Part shown: positions 6,143 to 13,485 of the stretch, one piece after another | Layout: each line of letters opens with the position of its first letter | Numbering within the stretch: position 1 is the stretch's first letter | Source: an uncultured Campylobacter sp. | Lineage (GTDB): Bacteria > Campylobacterota > Campylobacteria > Campylobacterales > Campylobacteraceae | Length of the DNA: 15,131 nucleotides | Direction of reading: 5' to 3' | Assembly: GCA_905373295.1 (NCBI GenBank) | Contig: CAJPSJ010000014.1 | Span: forward strand, 1 to 15,131 | Program-made: the position numbers and the translations under genes | Notes under the pieces: model-generated | Told to the model about the DNA's origin: nothing | The model's input: the letters and a program-made list of their open reading frames with translations, nothing else | Database searches by the model: none

Positions 6143-6748
6143 TTCTACTTTCTGCGCTAGCTCTTTTACTGCTTTTGTAGCATAAGTTAAGCTATAACCG
6201 TGCTCGCGTTCTATTGTGCCGTCTTTTAATCCTTGTTGGCGCGCTTTGGCTTGTTCGAGCAGCGCTGCAAAGTATTCTAAGCTTTCGGGCATCGATAAAT
6301 TTATATCTCCTATCTTGCCCTCCCAATACTCGGCTTTGCGCGCTCTTTCGTCGGCGATTTCTTGCTCTTTTACGCTATTCCCCATCCTGTTCCAGTTGCG
6401 CTCAATTAACGCTCTGTGCCTATACTCGCTGTGATGCCCGACCTTTATCGGCTCGCCGAGCCTTAGAAACTCTGCGCCCTCTTGGCTTTTTTGATACCAC
6501 TCGAAGCTCTTTTTCGCGTGCGCCGCTTGCGAGTTTCTGTATTTCTCTGCTTTTCTTGTTGCATAGCTTTCCCCTAATCTCACGATTGAGTAATAAAACT
6601 TGTCGTTTTTGTCTGCTAGCAGGTTATAGACCTCACATTCGACCTTTTTGCCATATTGCGTTTCAAGAGTGATAACCTCGCCTTTATCGTGCTTTTCGTC
6701 ACATTGTGCCACCCACACATTGGGGCAATATTTTTTAAAAACATTCAT
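6119..6748 (-). CDS. DUF3560 domain protein
   Basis: A 209-aa protein whose centre matches DUF3560. After a KAEKYRNSQAAHAKKSFEWY run (about residues 66-85) come GEPIKVGHHSEYRHRALIER (about 98-117) and a WNRMGNSVK-type helix. The family is common in phages and plasmids and its biochemical role is not known. The N-terminal 60 residues contain CPNVWVAQCDE and read like a small beta domain. The C-terminal 50 residues are helical. The ATG at 6746-6748 has a GAAAGGATGAAAG site. It is the second cistron of the early operon after the leader. Confidence 0.8.
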   Translation of the reverse strand: MNVFKKYCPNVWVAQCDEKHDKGEVITLETQYGKKVECEVYNLLADKNDKFYYSIVRLGESYATRKAEKYRNSQAAHAKKSFEWYQKSQEGAEFLRLGEPIKVGHHSEYRHRALIERNWNRMGNSVKEQEIADERARKAEYWEGKIGDINLSMPESLEYFAALLEQAKARQQGLKDGTIEREHGYSLTYATKAVKELAQKVELAQKLWG

Positions 6749-6771
6749 CTTTCATCCTTTCAATATCCCAA

Positions 6772-6787
6772 ATCTCAAATTTGAGAT
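6772..6787. repeat. 16-bp perfect palindrome in the 72-aa/DUF3560 gene gap
   Basis: ATCTCAAA at 6772-6779 abuts its complement TTTGAGAT at 6780-6787. It lies in the 58-base gap between the 72-aa gene and the DUF3560 gene. No T-run follows it on the minus strand. It may be a protein-binding site or an RNA processing hairpin. Confidence 0.45.
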
Positions 6788-6806
6788 GACAAATTTCGTG
6801 TGCCTC

Positions 6807-7025
6807 TTAAATATCTTTTTCAGAAGCCGTAGCATTGCCACTCTCCCTTTCCCGATCTATCGCTCTTGCCAGTAGCGCGAGGTCTATTAACAGATCGCTT
6901 AGCCCGATGCCGCTCATCTTAGAAACTTCGCATAGATGCTCCGCCGTGGAGCGCATATAAGCAGAAACGCCTTTTGCGAACTCCGCTGCAGCGTCTCGAA
7001 ACTCTTGCTCGTCTTGATTTTTCAT
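6807..7025 (-). CDS. Hypothetical 72-aa early protein (first gene of the leftward operon)
   Basis: The frame reads back to 7124, but the start is most likely the ATG at 7023-7025 (MKNQDEQEFRDAAAEFAKGV), which has an AAGGAGAAAACT site. The upstream 33 codons lie in a structured leader and have no ribosome site. The product is helical and charged, with a hydrophobic LSDLLIDLALLARAID stretch near residues 43-58 that is probably an amphipathic helix rather than a membrane segment. No family recognised. As the first cistron after the leader it would be the first early protein made from the left promoter. Confidence 0.65.
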   Translation of the reverse strand: MKNQDEQEFRDAAAEFAKGVSAYMRSTAEHLCEVSKMSGIGLSDLLIDLALLARAIDRERESGNATASEKDI

Positions 7026-7272
7026 AGTTTTCTCCTTAAAAAATATCCATAAAAGAGCCCCCCGATGTAAAATTTCATTTGCGTGGATACCCGCCACAAG
7101 GAGCAAAGCGGAGTGGAGGCTCATTTATGGATATTGGATTTTGACAAGGATTTTTCTACCCCCGAACTTGTCGCTATCGGGGCTGAACACGGGTATGGAT
7201 TGTCGTATCCATACGGACGCTTCCCGTAGCTTTAGCTCAACGCGGGCTAGGTGTGGGTCACCTTGGTTTTGA
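7026..7272 (-). ncRNA. Structured 5' leader of the early operon (candidate regulatory RNA)
   Basis: About 250 bases without a convincing gene, more GC-rich than the flanking promoters. Stems visible: an 18-bp stem with one mismatch (7042-7059 with 7118-7135), an 8-bp hairpin GTATGGAT/ATCCATAC (7193-7200 and 7207-7214), AGGTG/CACCT (7249-7253 and 7259-7263), and two crossing 6-bp stems, 7143-7148 with 7167-7172 and 7160-7165 with 7177-7182, which together have pseudoknot order. On the minus strand the long stem ends in TTTTTT just before the ribosome site of the 72-aa gene, as in an attenuator. The 8-mer TATCCATA or its complement recurs in several arms, so alternative pairings exist. No known RNA family was recognised. 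Confidence 0.5.
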
Positions 7273-7278
7273 TGAGGG

Positions 7279-7289
7279 AATATTATCAA
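7279..7289 (-). promoter_or_regulatory. Leftward early promoter overlapped by a repressor half-site
   Basis: On the minus strand TTTTGATAATATT gives an extended -10 (TG-A-TAATAT). Transcription would begin near 7272. The same bases hold AATATTATCAA (plus strand), whose core ATATTATC equals the operator half-site at the repressor gene (14771-14778), so the promoter should be repressed in the lysogen. Confidence 0.55.
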
Positions 7290-7321
7290 AAGTAATATTA
7301 AACAATGCTTAAATTTTATTA

Positions 7322-7349
7322 TTGTTGATAATATTTTTAGTAGTATAAT
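7322..7349 (+). promoter_or_regulatory. Rightward cargo promoter with repressor half-site
   Basis: A perfect TATAAT lies at 7344-7349, 27 bases before the cargo start codon, with TTGTTG at 7322-7327 as a possible -35 (16-base spacer). TTGATAATATT at 7325-7335 is the exact complement of the site at 7279-7289 and overlaps the -35/spacer region. The two half-sites are about 46 bases apart, allowing looping or joint control of the divergent promoters. Confidence 0.6.
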
Positions 7350-7376
7350 TCCTAAACAAAAAATAAGGAGGCAGAC

Positions 7377-8438
7377 ATGGAATTTGCGGAATTCAAAAAT
7401 AAAATACGGGATATCGCTACAAAAATAGAAAGCACTAAAAATAATGTTTGCACGGAAGAGGCTACAAAAAACGCTTTTATTATGCCGTTTATTAGGGCTT
7501 TGGGGTATGATGTTTTTGACCCAAACGAGGTGGTACCAGAGTTTACGGCGGATGTGGGGATTAAGCAAGGGGAAAAGATAGACTATGCGATTTTTAAAGA
7601 CGGCGAGCCGATAGTCCTTATAGAATGCAAAAAAGCAGGCGTTGATCTTAACGCGGGCAATGAGTCTCAACTCTTTAGATATTTCACCGCCACTCCAGCA
7701 AAATTTGCAATACTCACAAACGGCATAACATATAAATTTTTTACAGACTTAGACGATAAAAACAAAATGGATACGACGCCGTTTTTAAGTTTTAATATCC
7801 TAAAAATAAAAGACAGCCATCTTTCTGAGCTATTAAAATTTCAAAAAGAAAGCTTTAATTTTGATGAAATCCTTAGCACTGCGAACACTTTAAAATACTC
7901 AAATGAATTTAGAAGCGTGATAGCGGACGAAATGAAAGAGCCTAGTAAAGAATTTATCAAATTTTTTATTAAAAAAGTATATACCGGGGTTGTTACGGAG
8001 AGAATAATTGATCAATTCTCGGGGCTTATAAAAGACTTGTTGTCTCAATACATTAGCGAAAACGTCAACGAAAGGCTGGAAGCGGCACTAAACAAAGAGA
8101 CAAAACCAAACACCGATGTAAGCGACGAGATCAAGATGCCTAAAATTATAACCACGGACGAGGAAATAGAGGCTTTCCATATCATTCGCGCTATTTTATG
8201 CCGATCAGTGCAACTAGATAGGGTATTTTACCGCGACGCCCAATCATACTTCGCAATCCTATTCGACGATAATAATCGAAAGACCATATGCAGGCTTTAT
8301 CTCTCGGAAAATAAAAAATATATCGGGATTATGGATAAAAATAAGAATGAGGATAGAATTCTCATAAATAGCATAGACGACATATACAAACATTCACAGA
8401 AAATCATCGAAGTAGCAAATTTTTATAATAAGGAGTAG
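7377..8438 (+). CDS. HsdR_N-type (type I restriction R-subunit N-domain) nuclease-like protein
   Basis: A 353-aa stand-alone protein with a PD-(D/E)XK domain like the N-terminus of type I restriction R subunits. Visible motifs are EEATKNAFIMPFIRALGYDV (residues 27-46), KIDYAIF with Asp69, LIECKK with Glu83 and Lys85, and the QLFRYF helix with Gln98. There is no helicase part, so it is not a complete restriction subunit. Residues about 255-353 form a second conserved domain with SYFAILFDDNNRKTICRLYL, common to this free-standing family. The start has AAGGAGG at ideal spacing. Its stop overlaps the ribosome site of the lipoprotein gene. Probably a lysogenic-conversion or defence gene; the substrate is unknown. 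Confidence 0.85.
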   Translation: MEFAEFKNKIRDIATKIESTKNNVCTEEATKNAFIMPFIRALGYDVFDPNEVVPEFTADVGIKQGEKIDYAIFKDGEPIVLIECKKAGVDLNAGNESQLFRYFTATPAKFAILTNGITYKFFTDLDDKNKMDTTPFLSFNILKIKDSHLSELLKFQKESFNFDEILSTANTLKYSNEFRSVIADEMKEPSKEFIKFFIKKVYTGVVTERIIDQFSGLIKDLLSQYISENVNERLEAALNKETKPNTDVSDEIKMPKIITTDEEIEAFHIIRAILCRSVQLDRVFYRDAQSYFAILFDDNNRKTICRLYLSENKKYIGIMDKNKNEDRILINSIDDIYKHSQKIIEVANFYNKE

Positions 8439-8441
8439 AAA

Positions 8442-9080
8442 ATGAAAAAAGTTTCATTTGTGTTGGCCGCAGCGGTTGCGGCCTTTATGTTTGCGGGGTG
8501 CGCATCAAGCAAATATGAATATACGCCGCCGAAAAAGCAACAACATCAGATATTTGAAAAACAAGCGAATATTCCTTATGAAAAAGCGTGGAGCAATATC
8601 GTTGCAAATTTATCAAAAGACCTTTTCGTAGTTAACAATATGGATAAAAATTCGGGCTTTATAAACGCCGATTTCTCTGTAGAAAACCCTAGCCAATATG
8701 TCGATTGCGGCGTTTGGCAAGGACATTTTAAAAATTTACGCGGATCCGCCTCGTATTATCATTTAGGCGCCGACAGCAGGAATGTTACAAGGGATGACCC
8801 ATATTTAGGCGGCGTAAATACTATGATAGAAACTTCGCTAAGCGGCAAAATAAACATATTACTGCAAAGGGTGGGCAATAACCAGTCTAAAATGTCCGTT
8901 AACATCAAGTACGTATTGACGGGGCATCAAAAAGATTTGCCATTCGGCTATATCATATCACAAAATCAGGATTGGAATGTTAATTTTTCTAGCAATAGCG
9001 CGGGTAAGAACAGCGGGGGGCTAACGCAGTGTGTTTCAAAAGGCATCATTGAAAAACAAATCCTAAACTATATTAACTAA
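8442..9080 (+). CDS. Lipoprotein encoded with the HsdR_N-like protein
   Basis: A 212-aa protein with a clear lipoprotein signal: MKKVSFVLAAAVAAFMFAGC, lipobox FAGC with Cys20 as the lipidation site. The mature part starts Ser-Ser, so it is likely sorted to the outer membrane. It contains PYEKAWSNIVANLSKDLFVV and a DKNSGFI run, a layout seen in several proteobacterial envelope lipoproteins, but I cannot name the family. The start is 3 bases after the nuclease-like gene and its AAGGAG lies within that gene's last codons, so translation is coupled. An exported lipoprotein in a prophage suggests surface modification or superinfection exclusion; this is inference. Confidence 0.85.
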   Translation: MKKVSFVLAAAVAAFMFAGCASSKYEYTPPKKQQHQIFEKQANIPYEKAWSNIVANLSKDLFVVNNMDKNSGFINADFSVENPSQYVDCGVWQGHFKNLRGSASYYHLGADSRNVTRDDPYLGGVNTMIETSLSGKINILLQRVGNNQSKMSVNIKYVLTGHQKDLPFGYIISQNQDWNVNFSSNSAGKNSGGLTQCVSKGIIEKQILNYIN

Positions 9081-9083
9081 CCT

Positions 9084-9110
9084 CGGCGGACTTTTGTCCG
9101 CCGCTTTCTA
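9084..9110 (+). terminator. Intrinsic terminator of the cargo unit
   Basis: CGGCGGAC (9084-9091) and GTCCGCCG (9096-9103) form a perfect 8-bp GC-rich stem around TTTT, followed by CTTTCT. It starts four bases after the lipoprotein stop, so the two-gene unit is a self-contained transcription unit. Confidence 0.85.
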
Positions 9111-9197
9111 ACCAAACACACCAAAACCAACCTAAATTCAAATTTCAGCTATCATTCGCTTAAAGGCAGTGCCTAATTTCCTAATGGGAGTGTAGAA

Positions 9198-9788
9198 ATG
9201 ACAATTGAGGAGCTAGAAAAGCAGGTCGGTGACTTGCAAGCCGAAAAAGAAGCGATGAGCGCCAAAAATAAAGAGCTTTTGGGTGAGATTAAAAAGCTAA
9301 AAGCCAAAAATAACGACGCAGTAGATGCCGAGAAATACGCCGAGCTTGAGTCTAAATTTGACGAGCTCAAGTCCGAAAACGACAAGCTTGTCAAAAAGTA
9401 TGACGCCGACGTCAAAAAATTGAATGCGGATCTGTCGACAGCCAATGGCTCGTTGAATAGATATCTCATAGACGCGGGGCTAAGCGATAATCTAGCAAAA
9501 GCAGGCGTAAAGGCGGAGTTTTTAGAAGCAGCCAAAGCGTTACTACGCGGGCAGGCTAGCCTAAAAGATGAAAAAGGCGAGCTAAAGGCATACATCGCAG
9601 ATAAGCCTATAAGCGAATTCGTAAGCGAATGGGCGCAAAAAGACGGCAAGGCTTTTATAGCCGCGCCGCAAGGGCAAGGCGGGGGCGCAGGCGGAAGCAA
9701 TAACACCGCTAGCGCGAGCGCGAAATGGGGCGGCAGCCGCGAGGAGCGAATAGCCGCGATAAACGAGAAATTTAACTTAAAGGAATAA
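9198..9788 (+). CDS. Capsid scaffolding protein
   Basis: A 196-aa protein located directly before the major capsid gene, the usual place for a scaffold. Residues 1-85 are a long charged coiled coil (MTIEELEKQVGDLQAEKEAM onward), the middle has LNRYLIDAGLSDNLAKAGVK with an alanine-rich helix, and the end is Gly/Ser-rich followed by a basic REERIAAINEKFNLKE tail. This layout matches the gp20/DUF4355-like phage scaffolds, which nucleate procapsid assembly through a C-terminal basic helix and are then lost. A GGGAG site precedes the ATG. The stop is two bases before the capsid start. No protease domain is seen. Confidence 0.8.
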   Translation: MTIEELEKQVGDLQAEKEAMSAKNKELLGEIKKLKAKNNDAVDAEKYAELESKFDELKSENDKLVKKYDADVKKLNADLSTANGSLNRYLIDAGLSDNLAKAGVKAEFLEAAKALLRGQASLKDEKGELKAYIADKPISEFVSEWAQKDGKAFIAAPQGQGGGAGGSNNTASASAKWGGSREERIAAINEKFNLKE

Positions 9789-9790
9789 AA

Positions 9791-10762
9791 ATGGCACTAA
9801 GCGATATGAAAGTATTTTCCGAGTATCTAACCCGCGCGACGATAGAAACGCTGGATCAAGATATCGAGAAGTTTAATGCGGCAAGCGGAGGCACGATAGT
9901 TTTAAACTCCAAGGGCATTGACGGCGATTTTATGCAAGAGAGCTTTTTTAAGGGTATCCACTCCGCACAGCGCAGGGTAGATAGATACGCGGCCAACGCG
10001 GCGGCTACGGCTACAACGCTAAAACAAGAGCAGGACAACGCCGTAAAGGTAGCGGGAGGTTTCGGGCCTGTGGTGTTTGAGCCTAGCCAGATGACTTGGA
10101 TACTAAAAGACCCGTCTAACGCGATAGAAGTGATCTCGCGCAATATGAGCGAAGCTTTGATAAGCGATATGTTAAACACCGCTATTTCCGCGCTTGTCGG
10201 AGCTATCGGCAATAACGCGGGCGTAGTAAACGACGTAAGCGCGAGCGGCGGTATAAACCAAGCAAACCTAAATAACGTGTATGCGAAATTTGGCGATCGA
10301 AGCTCGGCTATAACGGCTAATATAATGAGAGGTGCGGTATTTCATAAGCTAATCGGTCAAAATTTAGCTAACGCCGCACAGCTATTTAAGGCTGAAAACG
10401 TGCTCGTCGTGGAGATTTTGGGGCGTCGCGTAGTGGTGACTGATGCGCCTGCGCTTTACAAGGCGGGGACGCCAAATAAAGACTACGTTTTGGCGCTAAC
10501 CGCGGGGGCGGCAGTAGTTAGCAACGCGGGCGATCTAATCACTAATATTCAAACCAACAACGGCAAGGAGCGCATAGAAACAACCTATCAAGCTGACTAT
10601 ACATTCGGATTGTCGCTCAAGGGCTATTCTTGGGATATGGCAAGCGGCGGTAAAAGCCCTGATAACGCAAAGCTAGGCACCGGTACAAACTGGGATAAAG
10701 TCGTAGCTAGCGATAAGGATACTGCGGGCGTGCTACTCGTAGGCGACGCAGCTAAGAATTAG
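9791..10762 (+). CDS. Major capsid protein
   Basis: A 323-aa protein after the scaffold and before the connector genes. It begins MALSDMKVFSEYLTRATIET and has the Ala/Gly/Asn-rich, low-Cys composition typical of HK97-fold coat proteins. The segment VEILGRRVVVTDAPALYKAG (about 206-225) resembles the beta strand and loop found late in phage coat proteins. No N-terminal delta domain is obvious, consistent with a separate scaffold. The main shell protein assignment rests on order, size and composition rather than on a signature motif. An AGGAGGTG site for the next gene lies at its end. Confidence 0.8.
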   Translation: MALSDMKVFSEYLTRATIETLDQDIEKFNAASGGTIVLNSKGIDGDFMQESFFKGIHSAQRRVDRYAANAAATATTLKQEQDNAVKVAGGFGPVVFEPSQMTWILKDPSNAIEVISRNMSEALISDMLNTAISALVGAIGNNAGVVNDVSASGGINQANLNNVYAKFGDRSSAITANIMRGAVFHKLIGQNLANAAQLFKAENVLVVEILGRRVVVTDAPALYKAGTPNKDYVLALTAGAAVVSNAGDLITNIQTNNGKERIETTYQADYTFGLSLKGYSWDMASGGKSPDNAKLGTGTNWDKVVASDKDTAGVLLVGDAAKN

Positions 10763-10772
10763 GAGGTGAAAA

Positions 10773-11072
10773 ATGCCTAAAATTTGGTATGTGGAATTCC
10801 CGACGTTTCAGTATAACGAGGACGTTAAAGCCCTAGCCAAAGAGCGGGGCTTAACCATCATTGACGCTAAATTTGATGCGGGTGATGGCGTGAAAGACCC
10901 GTCCGCTTTAACGTTAAAAGGAGCGCAACAAGAGGTTAATTATGACGACCTAATATCGAGGTTAGATACGCTAAAAGCTGGTGAATTGAAGCTACTGGCG
11001 GCTCATTTGGGAGTTGAATACACCAATGCGGACGGCACGAAAGCCGCCATAAAAGAGAAGCTAGAGCAATGA
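10773..11072 (+). CDS. Small head-module protein with HeH/SAP-like C-terminus
   Basis: A 99-aa protein starting MPKIWYVEFPTFQYNEDVKA, with a very strong AGGAGGTG ribosome site. Residues about 57-99 (DDLISRLDTLKAGELKLLAA, then HLGVEYTNADGTKAAIKEKL) look like a helix-extended-helix or SAP fold, which in phage head genes often sits between capsid and connector genes and may touch DNA or anchor another protein. It overlaps the connector gene by ATGA (11069-11072). Exact role unknown. Confidence 0.6.
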   Translation: MPKIWYVEFPTFQYNEDVKALAKERGLTIIDAKFDAGDGVKDPSALTLKGAQQEVNYDDLISRLDTLKAGELKLLAAHLGVEYTNADGTKAAIKEKLEQ

Positions 11073-11536
11073 TACCAGAGGACGGCACAGGGCTAGCGGG
11101 TGCCAATGCCTACGTTTCGGTTGAGTTTGCGGACGAATATTTTTCGACGCGCAAAAACGAGGCGTGGGCTGGGCTTGATAGCGCGGCAAAAGAGGCAGCC
11201 ATTATCAAGGCGACCGATTATTTAGAGGCGGTTTATTGGGGGAAATGGCAGGGCGAGAAGCTAAAGGCGGATCAGGCGCTGGCGTTTCCTCGCAGACCTT
11301 TCGGAATGCCCGCAAAGTTTAAATTTGCCGTATGCGAGCTTGCGATAAAAGCTAATTCGGGCGAGTTATTAAGCGATATTGAGCGGCTAACCACCAAAGA
11401 AAAGGTAGGCAGTATCGAAGTAGAATATAGCAGCAGTGCCGATCCTACGACTAAATATGCTTATGTTTGCAGTCTGCTTAAGCCTTTTTTGAAAAATGTT
11501 TATGCAGGCTCGATGCTAAAGGTTGATAGATGCTAA
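11069..11536 (+). CDS. Head-tail connector (DnaT-like adaptor family)
   Basis: A 155-aa protein with the pattern EDGTGLAGANAYVSVEFADE (residues 4-23), followed by an ATDYLEAVYWGKWQGEKL-type stretch and ALAFPRRPFG. This is the phage 'putative DnaT-like ssDNA-binding protein' family, which in structural operons is a head-tail adaptor, not a primosomal protein. The helical bundle would attach to the portal. It overlaps genes on both sides, by 4 bases upstream and 7 downstream. The name DnaT in databases is misleading for this position. Confidence 0.78.
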   Translation: MIPEDGTGLAGANAYVSVEFADEYFSTRKNEAWAGLDSAAKEAAIIKATDYLEAVYWGKWQGEKLKADQALAFPRRPFGMPAKFKFAVCELAIKANSGELLSDIERLTTKEKVGSIEVEYSSSADPTTKYAYVCSLLKPFLKNVYAGSMLKVDRC

Positions 11537-11895
11537 ACGAAAAAGCCAAAAATACGGCATTTAAATTGCTTGAAAAATTTGGCAAAAACGGCATTTATAA
11601 GCGACAAGCGGGGCAAATCTACGATCCAAAAACGGGCGAGATGAGCCTAAATTATGAAAGCCGCCCGGTAAAGGCGTATATCGATAGCGCTAAAAGCTAT
11701 TCAAATTTGATAGAAAAAGGGCTACTCAACGAGGGCGATAGCGTTATACTCATAGCTGCTAAATCCCTGCCTTTCGCGCCGCAGAACAACGATAAAATAG
11801 AGTTTCCGCACGGCACATATACTATCAAATACAATGATGCGGTGTGGAGCGGCGAGGACATCGCGCTGCATCAATTGGTGGCGGTATGGAAGTAG
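11530..11895 (+). CDS. Head-closure/stopper-like protein
   Basis: A 121-aa protein between the connector and the gp10-like gene, where the stopper or head-closure protein normally lies. It contains beta-rich sequence from about residue 50 on (VKAYIDSAKSYSNLIEKGLL, GDSVILIA, GTYTIKYND), consistent with a small beta-barrel closure protein. It starts within the end of the connector gene. The assignment is by position and predicted fold only; I see no signature motif. Confidence 0.55.
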   Translation: MLNEKAKNTAFKLLEKFGKNGIYKRQAGQIYDPKTGEMSLNYESRPVKAYIDSAKSYSNLIEKGLLNEGDSVILIAAKSLPFAPQNNDKIEFPHGTYTIKYNDAVWSGEDIALHQLVAVWK

Positions 11896-12272
11896 ATAGC
11901 GTAGCAGAGTTTGAGCTCATCGCCCTAAATCAAAGCGAGAATGCGATTAAGGCGGCTATCATTGGGCTTTGCGGTGATATTATTTCAGACACTCCTGTAG
12001 ATACGGGCAGGCTGAAAAATAATTGGTTTCCTAGCGTAGATGCCGCTAGCACCGAAACTACCGAACAAACTGCCGATACGTCAAGAGCGAGGCTAGAAAC
12101 TGCGGTATCGCAGGAGTATAAGCTAGACAAGGTATTTTATTTCACGAATAACTTACCCTACGCCTACCGGATAGAATTCGAGGGCTGGAGTAAAAAGGCG
12201 CCGCAAGGTATGGTAAGACGCAATATCGTGCGCTGGAACACGTATTTTAGGAGGGCAAATGTTAAAGGCTAG
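11886..12272 (+). CDS. HK97 gp10-like neck/tail completion protein
   Basis: The best start is ATG at 11886 (MEVDSVAEFELIALNQSENA), overlapping the previous stop; the frame extends back to 11844 but that would lengthen the overlap to 52 bases. The 128-aa product has DTPVDTGRLKNNW (about residues 36-48), then YAYRIEFEGWSKKAPQGMVR near 95-114. This pair, VDTGxLRxxW and a Y-x-E-x-G-x-S-x-K-APxGM/R segment, is the hallmark of the HK97 gp10 family that joins head and tail. It overlaps the next gene by 14 bases. Confidence 0.8.
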   Translation: MEVDSVAEFELIALNQSENAIKAAIIGLCGDIISDTPVDTGRLKNNWFPSVDAASTETTEQTADTSRARLETAVSQEYKLDKVFYFTNNLPYAYRIEFEGWSKKAPQGMVRRNIVRWNTYFRRANVKG

Positions 12273-12645
12273 GCAGGCGATAGAGCAGGCTATTTTAAGC
12301 GTTACGCCGCGCATTGATACGCAGTTTGAAAACGCTACGTATAGCCCTAAAGAGGGCGTGCCGTATCAGCAGCTGCACTTTTTGCCCGCTCGTCCTACTA
12401 GCATCGCGATAGATGATAATCTTGCAGAGCATAGCGGCGTATTTCAAATTACGCTCCGCTATCCTGCAGGGCGAGGCGTAAAAGATATTATGGCGCGCGC
12501 GGAGAGCTATGCGAAGGTTTTTCACACAGGCGCTAAATTTGATGAGGTGTATATCATAGCTCCTTGCAGCGTGAATATACTAGGCGTTGACGGCGATCGC
12601 TACGGCGTTGCTGTCTCAATTTATTTTAAAACCTATGAGGAGTAG
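12259..12645 (+). CDS. Tail terminator protein (DUF4128-like)
   Basis: A 128-aa protein starting MLKARQAIEQAILSVTPRID. It has LHFLPARPTSIAIDDNLAEH and then FQITLRYPAGRGVKDIMARA, followed by a late beta pair ending YFKTYEE. The ARPT...G.FQI..RYPAG.G pattern fits the DUF4128 group, considered lambda gpU-like tail terminators that stop tube polymerisation and join the tail to the head. Order between the gp10-like gene and the tail tube gene supports this. AGGAGGG precedes the start. Confidence 0.75.
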   Translation: MLKARQAIEQAILSVTPRIDTQFENATYSPKEGVPYQQLHFLPARPTSIAIDDNLAEHSGVFQITLRYPAGRGVKDIMARAESYAKVFHTGAKFDEVYIIAPCSVNILGVDGDRYGVAVSIYFKTYEE

Positions 12646-12648
12646 AAA

Positions 12649-13146
12649 ATGGCAGATAAGCTAACGGTTACGGATAGTCAACTTACGCAATTTTATATTT
12701 GCGGCACGGACGTCGATTTGGGCGATGCGACCAAAATCAAAACCGCCCTAGGCACGGCGAAGCGTATTGCATATCTTGAGGATTTGGGCGATTTTACGAA
12801 AACTCGCTCCACAAACGAGTATCAATGCATCGATAGCGACACGACGGTAGTGTCTCAAGGCTCGGTCAGCTACAGCGAAACCGAGATCAAGCTATTTTAT
12901 GCCGCGGGGCAGGATAACGGCGTTAAAGAGCTTACGGATATGTTTAACAAAAAACAACGTAAGCAGTTTATCATCGTAGGCTCTGACGAACCCGCAACGG
13001 GAGCAAGTAAACACCCGACCTACATTACGGGCGAGTTTATTAATATCAAAACGGGCGCATCTATTGCTAAAAATGACGTAGTGCGCGTGCCTGCGACTAT
13101 CAAAATTACCCGCCTTGACGACATTATCGAGGCGAAAGGAGCGTAA
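12649..13146 (+). CDS. Major tail tube protein
   Basis: A 165-aa protein located between tail terminator and tail assembly chaperone, the conserved place for the tube subunit of long non-contractile tails. It has IAYLEDLGDFTKTRSTNEYQ (about 40-59), CIDSDTTVVSQGS and a late VPATIKITRLDDIIEA, with strand-rich spacing and Gly/Thr/Ser content typical of tube proteins. The start has AGGAG five bases upstream. No sheath gene neighbours it, consistent with a siphovirus-type tail. Confidence 0.75.
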   Translation: MADKLTVTDSQLTQFYICGTDVDLGDATKIKTALGTAKRIAYLEDLGDFTKTRSTNEYQCIDSDTTVVSQGSVSYSETEIKLFYAAGQDNGVKELTDMFNKKQRKQFIIVGSDEPATGASKHPTYITGEFINIKTGASIAKNDVVRVPATIKITRLDDIIEAKGA

Positions 13147-13149
13147 AAG

Positions 13150-13485
13150 ATGGATTTAAAGAATTTCGACATATCTAACGGCGAAGCGGGGATTGAGCTT
13201 ACGATTTTGGATCTCGACAATAAGCCGACCGACATTAAAATCAAGCTCTTGTGTCTGCACGGCAAAAAGGGGCGCGCGGCTCTCATAAACTCGGTCAAAA
13301 ATGAGAAGTCTGATACCGCGCCTATTTTGGCGGCCCTTACTGCTGGCTGGAGCGGGATTACCGAGGGAGGCAAGGAGCTAAAATTTAGCCCCGCCGTGGC
13401 TGAAAAATTATATGAGGATTATCCTATTATCGCGGCTCAAGTTGAAAAATTTGTAGAGGATGCAAGAAATTTTTTAAAAAAGTAA
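13150..13485 (+). CDS. Tail assembly chaperone, short form (lambda gpG-like)
   Basis: A 111-aa protein directly after the tube gene, the place of the tail assembly chaperone. It starts MDLKNFDISNGEAGIELTIL and ends in a Lys-rich NFLKK at a TAA. The last codons AAT TTT TTA AAA AAG hold the slippery sequence, and the -1 frame continues for another 116 codons, as in lambda G/GT. Short and long forms together bind the tape measure protein during tail assembly and do not enter the virion. The short form should be the major product. Confidence 0.85.
   Translation: MDLKNFDISNGEAGIELTILDLDNKPTDIKIKLLCLHGKKGRAALINSVKNEKSDTAPILAALTAGWSGITEGGKELKFSPAVAEKLYEDYPIIAAQVEKFVEDARNFLKK

Noticed and set aside
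6807..7124. Longer version of the 72-aa gene beginning at 7124
   Set aside because: No SD before 7124, the extra codons lie in a long RNA stem, and a strong SD precedes the ATG at 7023-7025.
7026..7272. Retron (msr-msd) or diversity-generating element in the structured leader
   Set aside because: No reverse transcriptase gene in the window and no template/variable repeat pair.
7125..7670. Long minus-strand frame (181 codons) across the leader, both promoters and the start of the HsdR_N-like gene
   Set aside because: It is antisense to a well-supported gene, has no ribosome site, and covers promoter and structured RNA sequence.
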